Source: Aquificales bacterium (GTDB taxonomy: Bacteria; Aquificota; Aquificia; Aquificales; Aquificaceae). From it: a DNA stretch of 64,000 bases. Position numbers and translations under genes: made by a program. Positions 9,683-19,272 of the stretch are shown piece by piece. The notes beneath the pieces were generated by a model. That model was not told the origin of the DNA. It ran no database searches and saw nothing but the letters and a program-made list of their open reading frames with translations. The stretch spans positions 1-64,000 of the forward strand of contig JALWBR010000024.1 in assembly GCA_027037055.1 (NCBI GenBank), given 5' to 3'. The first letter of the stretch is position 1; each line of letters opens with the position of its first letter.

Positions 9683-10453
9683 TTAAATTAACTTCTCCAG
9701 CTCCTCTTCCGTTAATTCCCTGTCCTTTTCCAAGGATCTTCTGTAGCCTTCATCTCTCCTTATATGCACATTTATTTTAGTAACATCTGGATTTTTCCTT
9801 AAAAACTCCATTACATCTTCAAAAGTAAAATCTTTCTTTTTTGCATATACATTATCAAACACAATTTGAAGAACTTCATAATCTTCTTCTCTGTCAAGGG
9901 TAAGCCTTATATGAGATAAATTTTCAGGACATATAACCCTCTCTATCTTTTTTGCTATTTTGAACATATAAGGCACAACATGTTCCCTTTCGGATAAAAG
10001 CCTTGCCTCTTTCCATGCTCTTCTCAATAAATCAAAAGTAAACGTACCAAAGTCAAAACCATTGGGATATAGATCGTTATATACCATATCCGCTTCTGTT
10101 TCCAAATGTTTTTTTACCACCTTGTCTATTATGTTAGGATCAACCAACGGGCAATCTGATGTAATCCTTACTATGCAATCTGCCATAGCAAGCCTTGCAC
10201 ATTGATAATATCTATCAAGAACATCGTTTTCAGATCCTGTAAACACCCTGAAACCCATATTAGCCACCATTTTCACAATGGGAAGGTCCTCTTTTTTCAT
10301 TGTGGTAGCAACTATAACCTCATCAACCAGTTTAGCCCTCGCTGTTCTTTCTATTACATGTTCAAGAACAGTTTTATCACCGAGAGGAAGTAATACTTTA
10401 CCCGGAAGTCTGGAAGATCCGGTCCTTGCTTGTATAATAGCAACGACTTTCAT
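9683..10453 (-). CDS. spsF: SpsF/PseF-type cytidylyltransferase
   Basis: 256 residues. The start KVVAIIQARTGSSRLPGKVL is the SpsF version of the CMP-sugar synthetase signature (R-x-GS-x-RLPGK). RITSDCPLVDP near residue 97 supplies the metal-binding Asp. It should activate the nonulosonic acid as a CMP-sugar after PseI, the job of PseF. The C-terminal ~60 residues are rich in charged residues and end EELEKLI. It lies 7 bases after the propeller gene, in the same operon. No second cytidylyltransferase is present, so this one is the likely PseF equivalent. Confidence 0.8.
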   Translation of the reverse strand: MKVVAIIQARTGSSRLPGKVLLPLGDKTVLEHVIERTARAKLVDEVIVATTMKKEDLPIVKMVANMGFRVFTGSENDVLDRYYQCARLAMADCIVRITSDCPLVDPNIIDKVVKKHLETEADMVYNDLYPNGFDFGTFTFDLLRRAWKEARLLSEREHVVPYMFKIAKKIERVICPENLSHIRLTLDREEDYEVLQIVFDNVYAKKKDFTFEDVMEFLRKNPDVTKINVHIRRDEGYRRSLEKDRELTEEELEKLI

Positions 10454-10460
10454 TATTTTG

Positions 10461-11531
10461 TTAGCTTATCCACCCAAAACCTATTACTGCCTTAATATTA
10501 CTTTTTGTTTTTTCTTCAGATTCACCCGTTTCTAAGGAGCCATGTAGAAAGTTAGTACCGCTAAAGTATATTTTAATTTTATCACCAGTATCTAACGGAG
10601 TATTAGATGTAAATACCATACCAGATTTCCAACCATAACTACTTATCAAAGGTTCATCCGACACCCTCTCCCAGTGAATGCAATCTTTACTATAGGCAAG
10701 ATAAACTTCTATTTTTCCCCAGTGGGTTCCTTCTGGTATTTCGTGGTCTATAAAAAATAACCAAAGAAAGCCTAAGTAGTAGTCTTTGTAGTTAAAGGGA
10801 CAAAGTCCGTAAAAATCAGCCCACTTAAAACCCTTCTCTCTGGCAAGATTGTCCTCTTTTTCTGAAGGTATCCATATAGTCCTAGGTCTTGTCCATGTAA
10901 TGAAGTCTTTACTCGTTGACATACCTATGCATCTTCTCGTCCTTCCCTCCTGATCTATCTTATAAGTTTTTACCATAGCCCTATAAATCTTTTTCCTTTT
11001 ATCAAAGAATACAGGAGCCACATCACTGTACCAAACCTTGCCTGTTTTCTTATTTGGAAATTTCATTAAAGGAATAACAGGATTTCCTTCATATTCTTCA
11101 AAGTTTATACCATCCTTTGAAAAAGCAACACAATAGCCCTTAGAAGTATAACCGAACATCTTATAGGGGTATTCTTCCTTGGGATTGTATATTACGGATG
11201 GTATATGATAATCCATAACAACATTGCTCATAAGATTAAGATTTTCCGTTTTGTGATAAAAATCTTTAATTTTGTTATTGATCTCCACCGTAGGATAAAG
11301 CTTAGGGACGGTTTCATTCAAGGGTTTTATCAAAGGTTTCTCCCAATTTATACCGTCCTCAGATTCCGCAAGGCAGACAAAATAGCCTATACCATCCACA
11401 TAACTTTGGTAGTACATTCTTAACTTGTGTTCAAGTTCTACAACAGATCCGTAAAGGTATGTACTTAAACCCTCCCATGGATATTCAGGTGTTATAATAG
11501 GATTCCTTTTAAATTCCTCAAACCTCATCAC
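10461..11531 (-). CDS. Five-bladed beta-propeller glycosidase-like protein
   Basis: 356 residues. Repeated blade motifs of the GH43/GH32/GH130 fold are visible: NPIITPEYPWEG at the start, LAESEDGINWEKPLI near residue 52, VAFSKDGINFEEYEGNPVIP near 129, MSTSKDFITWTRPR and LAYSKDCIHWERVSDEPLI. The -S(E/K)D(G/x)I-W- unit recurs four to five times, as in sucrase and arabinanase propellers. No signal peptide is visible, so it is probably cytosolic. It lies between pseC (4-base overlap) and the cytidylyltransferase, an unusual place for a glycoside hydrolase. It could be a phosphorylase or a non-catalytic sugar binder; the exact family is not clear by eye. Confidence 0.65.
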   Translation of the reverse strand: MMRFEEFKRNPIITPEYPWEGLSTYLYGSVVELEHKLRMYYQSYVDGIGYFVCLAESEDGINWEKPLIKPLNETVPKLYPTVEINNKIKDFYHKTENLNLMSNVVMDYHIPSVIYNPKEEYPYKMFGYTSKGYCVAFSKDGINFEEYEGNPVIPLMKFPNKKTGKVWYSDVAPVFFDKRKKIYRAMVKTYKIDQEGRTRRCIGMSTSKDFITWTRPRTIWIPSEKEDNLAREKGFKWADFYGLCPFNYKDYYLGFLWLFFIDHEIPEGTHWGKIEVYLAYSKDCIHWERVSDEPLISSYGWKSGMVFTSNTPLDTGDKIKIYFSGTNFLHGSLETGESEEKTKSNIKAVIGFGWIS

Positions 11532-12646
11532 AGCATCCTCAGATTTTTAACTGTCTCAATTACATAATTTAATTCCTCTTCTCCCATATATGGATATATC
11601 GGTAATGAAATCTCACTTTTATAGAATACCTCCGCATTGGGACATAAACCCTTTTGATATCCCATATTTCTGTAAATGGGATGCCAATAAACGGGAATAT
11701 AGTGAACTTGGACACCGAGACCTCTCCCTCTGAGTTCATTAAATATATAAGCCCTTTGAGAAGGATCTTTTAATCTTATAGGGTAAAGGTGATAAGAATG
11801 ATAGGCATACGGTTTTTCCACGGGTGTTTCAAATAGATCTATGTTGCCGAAATAATGGTTGTATATGTTTGCTATCTCCCTTCTCCTTCTAACAAATTTA
11901 TTTAGCTTTTTGAGTTGGGATATTCCCAAAGCACATTGAATATCCGTTATTCTTAAATTCAAACCCACATATTGACACTCATAGTACCATTCCCCTTCTT
12001 TTTTATTCCTTACTATACCGTGATTTCTGAATATTAAAAGTTTTTCATATATATCCGCATTGTTTGTAAGTACCGCACCCCCTTCGCCTGTCGTTATATG
12101 TTTCACGGGATGAAAACTGAAAACTGTTGCGTCTGAATATTTACAGCTACCTATTTTTGAATTTTTATACATAGCACCCAACGCATGACACGCATCCTCC
12201 ACAACCTTTAAATCATATTTATCAGCCAAAGCCTTCACCTTTTCCATATCTACAGGATGCCCCGCATAATGAACAGGTACTATAAGTTTTGTCTTTTCTG
12301 TTATAAGCTCCTCTATTTTACTTGTGTCCATATTACCAGTGTCCCTTTCAACATCAACAAATACGGGTTTTGCCTTAAGCCATAGTCCTGCATTGGTTGT
12401 AGCCACAAATGTAATTGGTGTTGTTATAAACTCGTCTCCCTCTTTAAGACCTACCGCCCAATATACTGCAAGAAGGGCGGATGTACCGCTGTTAAAAGCA
12501 ACCGCATATTTGACACCGCAATATTCTGCAAGTCTTTTCTCAAATTCCTCTATCTTAGGTCCTTGGGTTATCCAATCCGACTTTAAAACATCAATAACCG
12601 CCTTTATATCTTCATCGTCTATCCACTGCCTGCCGTAAGGTATCAT
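11528..12646 (-). CDS. pseC: PseC aminotransferase
   Basis: 372 residues, DegT/DnrJ/EryC1/StrS family. PLP-dependent transfer of an amino group to C4 of the 4-keto sugar made by PseB. It begins MIPYGRQWIDDEDIKAVI, close to known PseC proteins, with SDWITQGPKIEEFE, FNSGTSALLAVYWAVG, VEDACHALGAMY and FSFHPVKHITTGEGG (the PLP lysine in HPVKH, near residue 183). The C-terminal VQVHYIPVYWHPIY is also typical. The ATG overlaps the pseB stop by 4 bases. Its codon usage and G+C (28 of 60 at 12421-12480) resemble the chromosomal background, unlike the centre of the locus. Confidence 0.9.
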   Translation of the reverse strand: MIPYGRQWIDDEDIKAVIDVLKSDWITQGPKIEEFEKRLAEYCGVKYAVAFNSGTSALLAVYWAVGLKEGDEFITTPITFVATTNAGLWLKAKPVFVDVERDTGNMDTSKIEELITEKTKLIVPVHYAGHPVDMEKVKALADKYDLKVVEDACHALGAMYKNSKIGSCKYSDATVFSFHPVKHITTGEGGAVLTNNADIYEKLLIFRNHGIVRNKKEGEWYYECQYVGLNLRITDIQCALGISQLKKLNKFVRRRREIANIYNHYFGNIDLFETPVEKPYAYHSYHLYPIRLKDPSQRAYIFNELRGRGLGVQVHYIPVYWHPIYRNMGYQKGLCPNAEVFYKSEISLPIYPYMGEEELNYVIETVKNLRML

Positions 12647-13659
12647 TTTTGGAATTCTAAACTATCAACAAGTTTCTTGAGATCTTCAACTTTAAGCCAC
12701 CAATCATTTTTATCACTGCGATAAATAAAGCCATCTGGCAACCTTGCATATCCCCCCCATTTTTTCAAATGTTTTGATTCAAAGGCAAACTCAGGTAAGA
12801 CAACAAAATAATATCTACCATTGGCATTTATTTTAATTGTATGCCTTGCTTCATCTTCCGATATCAGGGTTTCATGAAGTTTCTCTCCTGGTCTTATACC
12901 TATAAATTTAAATTTACAATCCGGACACATAGCTTTGGCAAGATCAATTATTCTCATACTCGGGATATATGGAACAAAAACCTCACCTCCCTCGGCTTCC
13001 CGTAGGGCAAACAAAACAAGATCTACAGCTTCATCAAGGGTTATCCAAAATCTTGTCATCCTTTCATCAGTAATAGGTAGTTCCTTACATCCTTCCTCCA
13101 CCAACTTTTTAAAATAGGGTATTACACTACCCCTGCTACCCACAACATTTCCATATCTGACCACGGAAAAGCATGTATCTTTGGCACCCGCATAGGAATT
13201 TGCTGCAATAAGAAGCTTTTCCATTGCCAACTTTGTAGCACCGTAGAGATTTATCGGATTAACAGCTTTATCCGTGGACAAGGCTATGACTTTCTTAACC
13301 CCCCTGTCTATAGCTGCATCAATAATATTCTGTGCACCCATTATATTTGTCTTCACAGCCTCTATAGGATTGTACTCAAGAATTGGTACATGCTTTAAAG
13401 CGGCGGCGTGTATTATATAATCAACTCCCTCAAAGGCTCTGTAAAGCCTGTCTTTGTCCCGTATATCACCTAAGAAAAATCTTAGCTTATCCCTAAATTC
13501 ATAAAACTCCTGTTGCATATTGTACTGTTTGTATTCATCCCTTGAAAATATTATTACTTTTCTTGGATTCTGCTCCTTCAATATCTTTCTTACAAAAACC
13601 CTACCGAATGATCCCGTCCCCCCCGTTATCATCACAACCTTTCCGTCAAGAATACCCAT
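12643..13659 (-). CDS. pseB: PseB dehydratase/epimerase
   Basis: UDP-N-acetylglucosamine 4,6-dehydratase (inverting), the first step of pseudaminic acid synthesis. 338 residues from the ATG at 13659; a TTG at 13674 in frame would add five residues. An extended SDR fold: VVMITGGTGSFGRVFVRKIL, FSRDEYKQYNMQQEF, FFLGDIRDKDRL and STDKAVNPINLYGATKLAME (with the unusual DKA/lysine and YGATK of this subfamily). It overlaps the GT9 gene by 14 bases and pseC by 4, so the three are co-transcribed. Confidence 0.9.
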   Translation of the reverse strand: MGILDGKVVMITGGTGSFGRVFVRKILKEQNPRKVIIFSRDEYKQYNMQQEFYEFRDKLRFFLGDIRDKDRLYRAFEGVDYIIHAAALKHVPILEYNPIEAVKTNIMGAQNIIDAAIDRGVKKVIALSTDKAVNPINLYGATKLAMEKLLIAANSYAGAKDTCFSVVRYGNVVGSRGSVIPYFKKLVEEGCKELPITDERMTRFWITLDEAVDLVLFALREAEGGEVFVPYIPSMRIIDLAKAMCPDCKFKFIGIRPGEKLHETLISEDEARHTIKINANGRYYFVVLPEFAFESKHLKKWGGYARLPDGFIYRSDKNDWWLKVEDLKKLVDSLEFQK

Positions 13660-14446
13660 AATAATATTTATCAACTTTTTCCGTTAAATTTTTAATTAAA
13701 AAGTTTACTTCAAAACACCCCCTTTCCTCACACACATCTGGAAAACAAGGGCTACAAGGGAGGGGTTTATTTATTATGTGAACATGCTTGCCTATGGGAC
13801 GCCATATTATGGGATCCGTAGGTCCGAATATAACAAAGGACCTTACACCGAGGTATGAAACGAGATGGGATATACCGCTGTCAACCCCTATGTAAAGGCA
13901 AGCTCCTTTAACATCCGCCGAAAATTTAAGAAGGTCTTCAATCTTATATATGGGATGGAAATAATTTATAACCCATTCATCCGCTTCACCTACTATGTAC
14001 AAAATATCCATACCCTTACTCCTTAAAATCCTTTCAATCTCCAAGAATATCTTAGGATCTGGTACCTTTTTCATTGATCCGCTGGACGGGGCAATTGCTA
14101 CCTTCCCTTTAAATGGGCTTTCTTTTGAAGCTTTAACTGGCAACTCAAGAGAGAATTCACATGGCAAGCCCAGTGATGTAAGGTAATGGTCAACAAGCCA
14201 TCTCCTGCTTTGAGGAAAAGGCTTTATGTTTCCGTCAATAGATATATTTATTTCAAGATCAAATTCATCTTCTGGTATCTCATAATGGATAGAGTCAGCC
14301 CAACCTACTTCCTTAGCTATCCTGTAATAGTCCGTGTTACCCACAGCGGTTATGTGATAACCTTTTCTTTTTAATATTTCCAATATGGGAAATGTAAGGA
14401 GGGTGTCTCCTAATGCTCCTCTTCTGTAAAGGAGGGCTTTTTTCAT
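13646..14446 (-). CDS. GT9-family glycosyltransferase (heptosyltransferase-like)
   Basis: 266 residues, shorter than most (about 320-350). ADP-heptose:LPS transferase fold: KALLYRRGALGDTLLTFPIL at the N-terminus (the GxGD-type loop), VAIAPSSGSMKKVPDPKIFL near residue 126 and CLYIGVDSGISHL near 190, then VIFGPTDPIIW. It is divergent from gmhA, which makes the heptose-phosphate precursor, so an LPS-core role is plausible. It is the first gene of the leftward glycan operon. No Shine-Dalgarno is visible before the ATG, and only 20 bases separate it from the gmhA start. Confidence 0.75.
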   Translation of the reverse strand: MKKALLYRRGALGDTLLTFPILEILKRKGYHITAVGNTDYYRIAKEVGWADSIHYEIPEDEFDLEINISIDGNIKPFPQSRRWLVDHYLTSLGLPCEFSLELPVKASKESPFKGKVAIAPSSGSMKKVPDPKIFLEIERILRSKGMDILYIVGEADEWVINYFHPIYKIEDLLKFSADVKGACLYIGVDSGISHLVSYLGVRSFVIFGPTDPIIWRPIGKHVHIINKPLPCSPCFPDVCEERGCFEVNFLIKNLTEKVDKYYYGYS

Positions 14447-14466
14447 TGGCTTTATAATTATTTATT
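14447..14466. promoter_or_regulatory. Minimal divergent promoter region, GT9 / gmhA
   Basis: The 20 bases between the two start codons hold TATAAT on the plus strand (14453-14458), 8 bases before the gmhA ATG, and an A+T-rich stretch on the minus strand. Neither gene has a Shine-Dalgarno. Any -35 boxes must lie inside the coding sequence of the opposite gene; no TTGACA-like match is seen at the right distance. Confidence 0.45.
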
Positions 14467-15030
14467 ATGAAAGATATTATAATTTCTTCATTTGAGGAAA
14501 GCGCAAGGGTTAAGAAAAAGTTCATTGAGGAAAATACGGAAAATCTCCTAAGAATAGGGCTTCTTATATCGGACAGTCTAAAAAAGGGAAGAAAACTTTT
14601 AATATTCGGTAACGGCGGAAGTGCAGCGGATGCCCAGCACATAGCAGCGGAGATCGTCGGAAGATACAGAAAGAAAAAAATAGGTCTTCCTGCCATAGCC
14701 TTAACAACCGACACATCCATCCTGACAGCTTTGGGCAACGACTTCGGCTATGAAAGTATATTTGAACTACAAATTGAAGCCCTCTGCAGAGAGGGTGATG
14801 TATGTATGGGTATAAGCACATCCGGAAATTCGGAAAATGTTATAAGAGGTATAATCAAAGCGAAAGAGATGGGAGCCATAACGGTGGGGCTAACGGGTGA
14901 AGAGGGAGGAAGGTTGGCGGAAGAGGCGGACTTTGTACTTAAAGTACCTTCAAAGGAAACACCCAGAATACAAGAGTGTCATATTACCATAGGTCATGTT
15001 TTATGTGAGATAATAGAGATGTTGCTGTGA
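14467..15030 (+). CDS. gmhA: Phosphoheptose isomerase
   Basis: 187 residues. Converts sedoheptulose 7-phosphate to heptose 7-phosphate, the first step to the ADP-heptose of the LPS inner core. SIS-domain motifs: [20 protein letters not shown] near residues 43-62, [19 protein letters not shown] near 76, [15 protein letters not shown] near 117 and [15 protein letters not shown] at the C-terminus. The full length matches the family. It is the first gene of a rightward operon; its last codons overlap nadK (GTGA). The start has a TATAAT 8 bases upstream and no ribosome binding site. Confidence 0.95.
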   Translation: MKDIIISSFEESARVKKKFIEENTENLLRIGLLISDSLKKGRKLLIFGNGGSAADAQHIAAEIVGRYRKKKIGLPAIALTTDTSILTALGNDFGYESIFELQIEALCREGDVCMGISTSGNSENVIRGIIKAKEMGAITVGLTGEEGGRLAEEADFVLKVPSKETPRIQECHITIGHVLCEIIEMLL

Positions 15031-15851
15031 GAAGGGTTTTCCTTTTTGTAAAGGATAGCGAGGAAGCAAGGGAAACCGCAGGCAATATAGCGGAGTTTCT
15101 ACACGGTAAAGGTATCCATGTTCTCAGTCAGGTGAATGTTGAAGGGGTTGAATGTGCTTCCGAGCCGAAGGACTGCGATCTTATGGTTGTAGTGGGAGGA
15201 GACGGGACCTTTTTGGCAGGTGCTAGGATGGCATCAAGGCACGGGGTACCGGTGGTGGGAGTCAATGAGGGCAGGTTCGGTTTTCTTACGGAGATAGAAA
15301 GGGATGAGGCAAAGGAAATATTAGAGATGATCTTTGAAGGCAAGATAAAGCCGAAACAGAGGATGATGCTTTCCGTCTTTCTTGAAAGAAAGGGGAAAAG
15401 ACACTTTATCGGCAATTATCTAAATGATGTTGTCATATCAAAGAGTAACATAGCAAGGCTAATAGAAACGCAGGTGTGGGCAAATGATCACTATATGGTA
15501 AATGTTTTCGGAGACGGCGTTATAATATCAACACCTACCGGCTCAACAGCCTATGCCTTATCCGCGGGAGGACCCATAATATACCCTTATAAAGAGGCAA
15601 TCCTGTTCGTTCCCGTATGCCCCCACACCCTCTCCAACAGACCCGTTGTTCTGCCCCCAGATTTTTCCGTTAAAATAACCGTCCTGTCTAAGAACAGATC
15701 ATCCTTCCTTACCCTTGACGGTCAGAAGGGTACCTTCTTGAAGGAAGGTGATACGGTTATAGTTACGAAATCGGAAAATTATTGTTTAACATATTCCCAT
15801 CCTGAGAAGAGCTTTTTTGATATACTCATGAAAAAGCTAAGGTGGGGCTGA
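15027..15851 (+). CDS. nadK: NAD kinase
   Basis: 274 residues. Phosphorylates NAD to NADP in the cytoplasm. Diagnostic motifs: [18 protein letters not shown] near residue 51 (GGDGT), [16 protein letters not shown] and [16 protein letters not shown] near 170. A GTG start overlaps the gmhA stop as GTGA. The C-terminus continues to a TGA that shares its A with the next gene's ATG. It is in an operon with gmhA, thpR and purM, all tightly packed. Confidence 0.95.
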   Translation: MRRVFLFVKDSEEARETAGNIAEFLHGKGIHVLSQVNVEGVECASEPKDCDLMVVVGGDGTFLAGARMASRHGVPVVGVNEGRFGFLTEIERDEAKEILEMIFEGKIKPKQRMMLSVFLERKGKRHFIGNYLNDVVISKSNIARLIETQVWANDHYMVNVFGDGVIISTPTGSTAYALSAGGPIIYPYKEAILFVPVCPHTLSNRPVVLPPDFSVKITVLSKNRSSFLTLDGQKGTFLKEGDTVIVTKSENYCLTYSHPEKSFFDILMKKLRWG

Positions 15852-16441
15852 TGATAAGGGCATTCGTCGGTTTCTTTACTACAAAGAAGATATATGAACA
15901 TGTTGAAAGGCTTGAAGAGGAAGCAAAGGGAATTATAAAGGGTAAGTGGACGGATCCTCAAAATCTTCATATAACCCTTCAGTTCATAGGCTATATTGAT
16001 GAAAATAAGGCTGTTGATATAATAAAGAATATCCAAACAATCACAGAAACCTACAAACCCTTCTCGGTAAAATACAAATCACTCGGAGCCTTCCCTTCCC
16101 CAGACAAGCCAAGGATACTCTGGATAGGTGTGGGGGAAGGAAGTTCAAAGCTTAAAGCGATAGCCAAGGAGATCCAGAAGATAAATAAAAGATCGGGAAT
16201 AAATCCAGATTCAAAGCCCTTTCATCCTCATGTAACAATATGCAGGATAAAGGAAGCGGACAGCAAAAAGGTTGCAAAGTTCATTAAAAAATATAAAAAT
16301 TTTTCCTTCGGTGAAGAAACCGTTGAGAGGATAGCCCTTATAAAAAGTACACTTACCCCAGTTAATCCCGTTTATACAGTAATTGAGGAGTTTTACTTGA
16401 GAGGAAAAAAGGATGGCAACATACAAAGAAGCAGGCGTTGA
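15851..16441 (+). CDS. thpR: RNA 2',3'-cyclic phosphodiesterase
   Basis: 196 residues from the ATG at 15851; GGTGGGG lies upstream and the ATG shares its A with the nadK stop. 2H phosphoesterase family with two HxTx motifs: HITLQFIGYI near residue 40 and HPHVTICRIK near residue 123. Opens 2',3'-cyclic phosphates to 2'-phosphates and can act as an RNA ligase in vitro. The C-terminal 29 bases overlap the purM start. Function in vivo is poorly known even in model organisms. Confidence 0.85.
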   Translation: MIRAFVGFFTTKKIYEHVERLEEEAKGIIKGKWTDPQNLHITLQFIGYIDENKAVDIIKNIQTITETYKPFSVKYKSLGAFPSPDKPRILWIGVGEGSSKLKAIAKEIQKINKRSGINPDSKPFHPHVTICRIKEADSKKVAKFIKKYKNFSFGEETVERIALIKSTLTPVNPVYTVIEEFYLRGKKDGNIQRSRR

Positions 16442-17417
16442 TATAGACAAGGCAAACGAGTTTGTAAGATACATAAAAGAAAAGGTTAAGCTTCCGGAAA
16501 CGGTTATAAACCCCTCAGGAGGATTTGCATCGGGCTTTATTTTAAAAAATTTCAAAGAACCTGTAATAATGACATCAACGGACGGGGTGGGAACAAAGCT
16601 TAAGATTGCCCAAGCTGTTGATATACACAATACGGTGGGTATAGATCTTGTAGCTATGAATGTAAATGATGTTTTAACATCAGGAGTGGAACCCTTGTTT
16701 TTCCTTGATTATATAGCTTCTGGAAGGATAGAAATAAGAATACTAAAAGAGATAATGGAAGGTATTTTAAAGGGATGTGAGATTGCACAAGTGTACCTTA
16801 TAGGAGGGGAAACCGCGGAGATGCCTTCTTTTTATCCTGATAATGTCTATGACCTTGCGGGATTCTGCATAGGCATAGGGGAAAGAAAGGATCTTGCAAA
16901 TGTAGATGAAATAAGAGAGGGGGATGTACTTATAGGGATAAGATCAAGCGGAATACACAGCAACGGATATTCTTTGGTGAGAAAGATTATTGAAGATAAA
17001 AAGATAAACTACAACGATTTTATAGAAGAATTTAACAAAAAACTATGGGAAGTACTCCTTGAACCTACAAGGATATATACGAAACAAGTGAAAAGTATAA
17101 AGGATGCCGGAATAAGAATAAAGGCATCCGCCCACATAACCGGTGGTGGCATCGTTGAAAATGTAAAAAGGATAGTCCCTGATAATCTTAATGCGGTTAT
17201 AGAAAAGAAAAAAATTCCCGAGAATCCCGTATTTAAATGGATAAAAGAGGTAGGAAAGGTTGAAGAGGGGGAGATGTACAGAACATTTAACATGGGTATG
17301 GGCTTTGTTTTAGTAGTTGAAGAAAGGGATAGGGATGAGGTTTTGAATTTGCTCGGTGAGGAGGGTTTTATCTGCGGGTATATGGAAAAGGGATCAGGAG
17401 ATGTCCTTCTTACTTGA
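16413..17417 (+). CDS. purM: Phosphoribosylformylglycinamidine cyclo-ligase (AIR synthetase)
   Basis: 334 residues. Fifth step of purine synthesis: ATP-dependent closure of FGAM to AIR. Motifs: YKEAGVDIDKANEFV at the start, MTSTDGVGTKLKIAQAV, GIDLVAMNVNDVLTSGVEPL, YLIGGETAEMPSFY near residue 128, SSGIHSNGYSLVRKI and HITGGGIVENVKRI. GAGAGG lies about 9 bases before the ATG. Its 3' end runs 24 bases into exbB on the other strand. Confidence 0.95.
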   Translation: MATYKEAGVDIDKANEFVRYIKEKVKLPETVINPSGGFASGFILKNFKEPVIMTSTDGVGTKLKIAQAVDIHNTVGIDLVAMNVNDVLTSGVEPLFFLDYIASGRIEIRILKEIMEGILKGCEIAQVYLIGGETAEMPSFYPDNVYDLAGFCIGIGERKDLANVDEIREGDVLIGIRSSGIHSNGYSLVRKIIEDKKINYNDFIEEFNKKLWEVLLEPTRIYTKQVKSIKDAGIRIKASAHITGGGIVENVKRIVPDNLNAVIEKKKIPENPVFKWIKEVGKVEEGEMYRTFNMGMGFVLVVEERDRDEVLNLLGEEGFICGYMEKGSGDVLLT

Positions 17418-17837
17418 GTTTATTATTTCCCACTGATATATCTTTTCTTTAACCTTTCTTACAAGAAGATTGTAAAAAATAATGGAAGGTATAGCTACAA
17501 GCAATCCTACCGCTGTAGCCTTGAGGGCTAAGGCAAGACTTGCCATTATCCTTTTGGTATCAATGTAACCCGTTTCGCCTACCGTGTAGAAGGTTAACAT
17601 TATACCCAATACCGTACCGAGAAGACCTATATAGGGGGCATTTGACCCAACCGTGGCTATAAGGTGAAGTCTTTTGGTAAGAACAAGTTCAAGCTCTTTT
17701 TTATTATTGTAAGAAGAGGGATCCGTTTTTCTTATAAACACCCACCTTTCCATTGCAACAGCAACAGAAAGTATGCTCATTATTATCAGGATACCTATGA
17801 TACCGTAATCAACGAGGGCGGTAAGGAAGTCCATCAC
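17394..17837 (-). CDS. exbB: ExbB/TolQ/MotA-family proton channel subunit
   Basis: 147 residues, the short ExbB form seen in Aquificae and Campylobacterota. Three membrane helices: about residues 9-30 ([20 protein letters not shown]), 62-85 ([20 protein letters not shown]) and 100-125 ([20 protein letters not shown]). The GTVLGIM and [14 protein letters not shown] segments are the conserved pore parts. It normally works with ExbD and TonB to energise outer-membrane import. No exbD follows, because purM runs head-on into it. It overlaps the yjbQ stop by 4 bases. Confidence 0.85.
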   Translation of the reverse strand: MMDFLTALVDYGIIGILIIMSILSVAVAMERWVFIRKTDPSSYNNKKELELVLTKRLHLIATVGSNAPYIGLLGTVLGIMLTFYTVGETGYIDTKRIMASLALALKATAVGLLVAIPSIIFYNLLVRKVKEKIYQWEIINSSKKDIS

Positions 17838-18246
17838 ATGCCTATGATTTTTATAATGACCCTTTTGGGTCTCTGTCCGTCATACTCCGCATAAAATACT
17901 TCCTGCCACGGACCGAGATCCAACTTACCATCCGTCACTGGAAGGACAACCTGGAGATGGGTAAGCAGATTTTTAAGATGGGCATCCCCGTTATCCTCTC
18001 CCGTCCTGTGATGCTTATAATCAACCCTGAAGGGAGCAAGATCCTCAAGCCACTTCCATATATCTTCATGAAGACCTTCCTCATCATCTTGAACTATAAC
18101 GGATGCGGTAAGATGCATTGCGGAAACCAAGCAAAGACCCTCCCTTATTCCTGACTCTTCAACAGCCTTTTTTACCTCATCCGTTATCCTTATAAGCTCC
18201 CGTCTCTTCTTTGTGTTAAAGGTAAGATACTTGGTGTAAGCCTTCA

Positions 18247-18247
<1 letters not shown>
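17834..18247 (-). CDS. yjbQ: YjbQ-family (UPF0047) protein
   Basis: 137 residues from the ATG at 18247; AAAAAGG lies 6 bases upstream, so this start beats the ATG at 18250 and the longer frame to 18307. Begins [18 protein letters not shown], with [37 protein letters not shown] (conserved His/Asp/Glu cluster) and [20 protein letters not shown]. The E. coli and archaeal homologues have weak thiamine phosphate synthase activity; the true role is unknown. It lies between gap and exbB and overlaps both. Confidence 0.85.
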
Positions 18248-19272
<1,025 letters not shown>

